From positions 1-9,013 of the forward strand of contig NZ_JBIIAW010000108.1 of assembly GCF_044239695.1 (NCBI RefSeq): a stretch of DNA of 9,013 bases, in the 5' to 3' direction. This DNA comes from Pseudolysinimonas_A sp044239695. GTDB lineage: Bacteria; Actinomycetota; Actinomycetes; Actinomycetales; Microbacteriaceae. The notes beneath the pieces are model-generated. The model worked only from the letters and a program-made list of their open reading frames with translations, ran no database searches and was not told the DNA's origin. Each line of letters begins with the position of its first letter. Within the stretch, counting starts at the first letter, position 1. A program made the position numbers and the translations under genes. Positions 7,866-9,013 of the stretch are shown here, piece by piece.

Positions 7866-8812
7866 CCCGCGCGCGCGCGGCGGGCGTCGCCTTCGGGGTG
7901 ACGGCCGCCGCAGCCCTCGGGGCGCTCGCCTGGGGCGTGTTCGTCGAACGCACCCGGTTCACGGTGCGGCGCGAGGTGCTCCCGATCCTCGAGCCCGGCT
8001 CGCGGCCGCTGACGATCCTGCATCTCAGTGACCTGCACATGGCGCCGTGGCAGCGCGCGAAACAGGACTTCGTCCGCTCGCTGGTGCGCTACGAGCCCGA
8101 CCTCATCGTCGACACCGGCGACAACCTCGGACACGTCGACGGACTGGCCGGCATCCGTCGGGCGTTCGAGCCGTTCCGCGGTATCCCGGGCGTCTTTGCC
8201 CATGGGTCGAACGACTTCCACGGCCCGGTGCTGAAGAACCCGTTCGCCTACTTCGGCGGCCCCTCGGGTGCGAAGCCGCGGCAGCCGGATCTGGATGTCG
8301 ACGCGCTCAACGCGTTCTTCACCGACGAGCTCGGCTGGCTCGACCTCAACAACGCGGCGCGGGCCCTTGAGTTCCGGGGTCACCGTCTGGAGCTGTTCGG
8401 CACCGGTGACGCGCACCGCCGCTGGGACCGTCTCGATGCGCTGCCCGGCAACCTCGAGGCGCTGCGCGAAGAGGTCGAGTGGGAGGGCGACGCCGGCGAT
8501 GTTCTCCGGCTCGGCGTGACCCACGCCCCCTACCGTCGGGTGCTCGACGCGCTGACGAACGAGGGTGCCGACCTGATCCTCGCCGGGCACACGCACGGCG
8601 GGCAGGTGAGGATCCCCGGCTTTCCGGCACTCGTCACCAATTGCGACATCCCCCGCCGCCAGGCGCAGGGGCTCTCGGTGTGGCCCGGTCGCCGCCGCTC
8701 GGCACTGCTCAACGTGTCGGCGGGTCTCGGTACCTCGATCTACGCCCCAGTGCGGTTCGCCTGCGCGCCGGAGGCCGTGGTGCTCGAACTCGTTCCCGTC
8801 GGCTATCCTTGA
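7862..8812 (+). CDS. Membrane-anchored metallophosphoesterase (calcineurin-like), Rv3683-like
   Basis: This 316-residue protein has an N-terminal hydrophobic helix (about 8-28) and a calcineurin-like phosphoesterase domain. The metal-ligand motifs are LSDLH (Asp57, His59), DTGDN (84-88), HGSND (114-118, with Asn117), THAP (His221) and GHTHGGQ (His243, His245). The usual GNH[DE] appears as GSND, as in the actinobacterial subgroup I associate with Rv3683. Later landmarks are TNCDIPRRQAQGLS (259-272) and SAGLGTSIYAPVRFAC (286-301). Substrate is unknown; related enzymes cleave phosphomonoesters, nucleotides or UDP-lipids, and proximity to a PBP hints at an envelope role. The TTG start overlaps the PBP stop (TTGA) and keeps the membrane helix complete; the in-frame GTG at 7898 would cut the helix. 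No Shine-Dalgarno is evident, so coupling to the PBP is likely. Confidence 0.93.
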   Translation: MTRARAAGVAFGVTAAAALGALAWGVFVERTRFTVRREVLPILEPGSRPLTILHLSDLHMAPWQRAKQDFVRSLVRYEPDLIVDTGDNLGHVDGLAGIRRAFEPFRGIPGVFAHGSNDFHGPVLKNPFAYFGGPSGAKPRQPDLDVDALNAFFTDELGWLDLNNAARALEFRGHRLELFGTGDAHRRWDRLDALPGNLEALREEVEWEGDAGDVLRLGVTHAPYRRVLDALTNEGADLILAGHTHGGQVRIPGFPALVTNCDIPRRQAQGLSVWPGRRRSALLNVSAGLGTSIYAPVRFACAPEAVVLELVPVGYP

Positions 8813-8818
8813 TAGGTT
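8804..8818 (+). promoter_or_regulatory. Possible -10 element(s) for tRNA-Pro
   Basis: TATCCT (8804-8809, inside the last codons of the metallophosphoesterase) and TAGGTT (8813-8818) both fit TAnnnT and lie 20-35 bp before the tRNA. The pair also forms a CTATC/GATAG dyad. No clear -35 accompanies either. The tRNA might instead be read through from the PBP operon. Confidence 0.3.
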
Positions 8819-8838
8819 GCCGCACCTGACGCGGACAA

Positions 8839-8912
8839 CGGGGTATGGCGCAGTTTGGTAGCGCGCGTCGTTCGGGACGACGAGGCCGCAGGTTCAAATC
8901 CTGTTACCCCGA
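8839..8912 (+). tRNA. tRNA-Pro (anticodon CGG)
   Basis: The full cloverleaf folds by eye. The acceptor stem is CGGGGTA (8839-8845) with TACCCCG (8905-8911) and discriminator A8912. The D-arm is GCGC-AGTTTGGTA-GCGC, the anticodon stem CGTCG/CGACG has loop TTCGGGA, which places anticodon CGG at 8873-8875, and the T-arm is GCAGG-TTCAAAT-CCTGT. It reads the CCG proline codon, frequent in high-GC genomes. CCA is not encoded. Confidence 0.97.
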
Positions 8913-8919
8913 CGCATGT

Positions 8920-8935
8920 GATGTCTCAGGACATC
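8920..8935 (+). repeat. Small hairpin after the tRNA
   Basis: GATGTC (8920-8925), loop TCAG and GACATC (8930-8935) form a 6-bp stem 7 nt after the tRNA. No U-run follows. It may be part of the 3' trailer used in tRNA processing, or simply precede the true terminator. Confidence 0.4.
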
Positions 8936-8938
8936 TGC

Positions 8939-8978
8939 AAGGACCGAACCTGATTTCAGGTTCGGTCCTTTGCGTTTC
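8939..8978 (+). terminator. Strong intrinsic terminator after tRNA-Pro
   Basis: The arms AAGGACCGAACCTGA (8939-8953) and TCAGGTTCGGTCCTT (8956-8970) are perfect 15-bp complements around TT; the last pairs near the loop would open. TTTGCGTTTCT follows on the plus strand. The symmetry means it could also stop transcripts from the minus-strand element to its right. Confidence 0.85.
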
Positions 8979-9013
8979 TGAGGGGTTGGTAGTCGCGTTC
9001 GGGGTCGATGGTG
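8956..9013 (-). CDS. Probable 3' end of an IS481-type transposase/integrase, partial
   Basis: Only the last 18 codons are in the window (minus strand, from 9012 down to TGA at 8958-8956). The peptide starts TIDPERDYQPLR and ends NAKDRT. A TIDPxRDYQP stretch close to the C-terminus is what I associate with IS481-type DDE transposases of actinobacteria. The stop codon lies inside the right arm of the tRNA terminator hairpin. With so little sequence the family call is tentative; it could be an inactive relic. Confidence 0.4.
   Translation of the reverse strand, partial: TIDPERDYQPLRNAKDRT

Overview
The window is GC-rich, densely coding chromosomal DNA from an actinobacterium. A Microbacteriaceae/Micrococcales host fits best: third codon positions are almost all G/C, -10 boxes look like TAnnnT, GTG and TTG starts occur, a DUF4177-RidA pair lies next to a class A PBP with PASTA domains, and there is a decayed AbiEi/DUF559-type gene of a sort common in that group. 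The lineage is inference; no rRNA or marker gene is present.

Layout: (1) Bases 1-1475, minus strand: start of a Tad/Flp pilus operon, tadA (secretion ATPase) then tadB (inner-membrane platform protein, cut by the window start), joined by a GTGA overlap. (2) Bases 1476-2053: divergent non-coding region of about 580 bp, rich in dyads. It holds two nested 10-bp perfect inverted repeats just upstream of tadA, an 11-bp G-rich direct repeat with a strong hairpin, a 22-bp operator-like palindrome, and a probable promoter and Shine-Dalgarno for the next gene. (3) Bases 2054-4048, plus strand: acetyl-CoA synthetase (acs). (4) Bases 4049-4569: no intact gene; a relic of an AbiEi/DUF559-like gene bracketed by three copies of a TTCTCCGGAGAA-type repeat. 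(5) Bases 4570-5198, minus strand: a DUF4177 small protein and a RidA-family protein, overlapping by ATGA. (6) Bases 5241-8812, plus strand: class A penicillin-binding protein with two PASTA domains, probably on a leaderless mRNA, overlapping (TTGA) a membrane-anchored metallophosphoesterase. (7) Bases 8839-8912: tRNA-Pro(CGG), then a small hairpin and a strong intrinsic terminator. (8) The last ~57 bases appear to be the 3' end of an IS481-type transposase on the minus strand.

Gene order (tad operon, acs, RidA with DUF4177, PASTA PBP, metallophosphoesterase) matches from memory the order of the Mycobacterium tuberculosis Rv3654c-Rv3683 region, so most of the window is an old actinobacterial neighbourhood in compressed form. 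The whiB4-like gene, the paired Rv3679/Rv3680-type ATPases and the CpaE/Ssd-like gene that usually heads the tad operon are absent here. Functionally the window joins pilus export, acetate activation, enamine/imine damage control and peptidoglycan synthesis. I found no complete undescribed system. The least explained parts are the structured region before tadA and the repeat-bracketed relic after acs.
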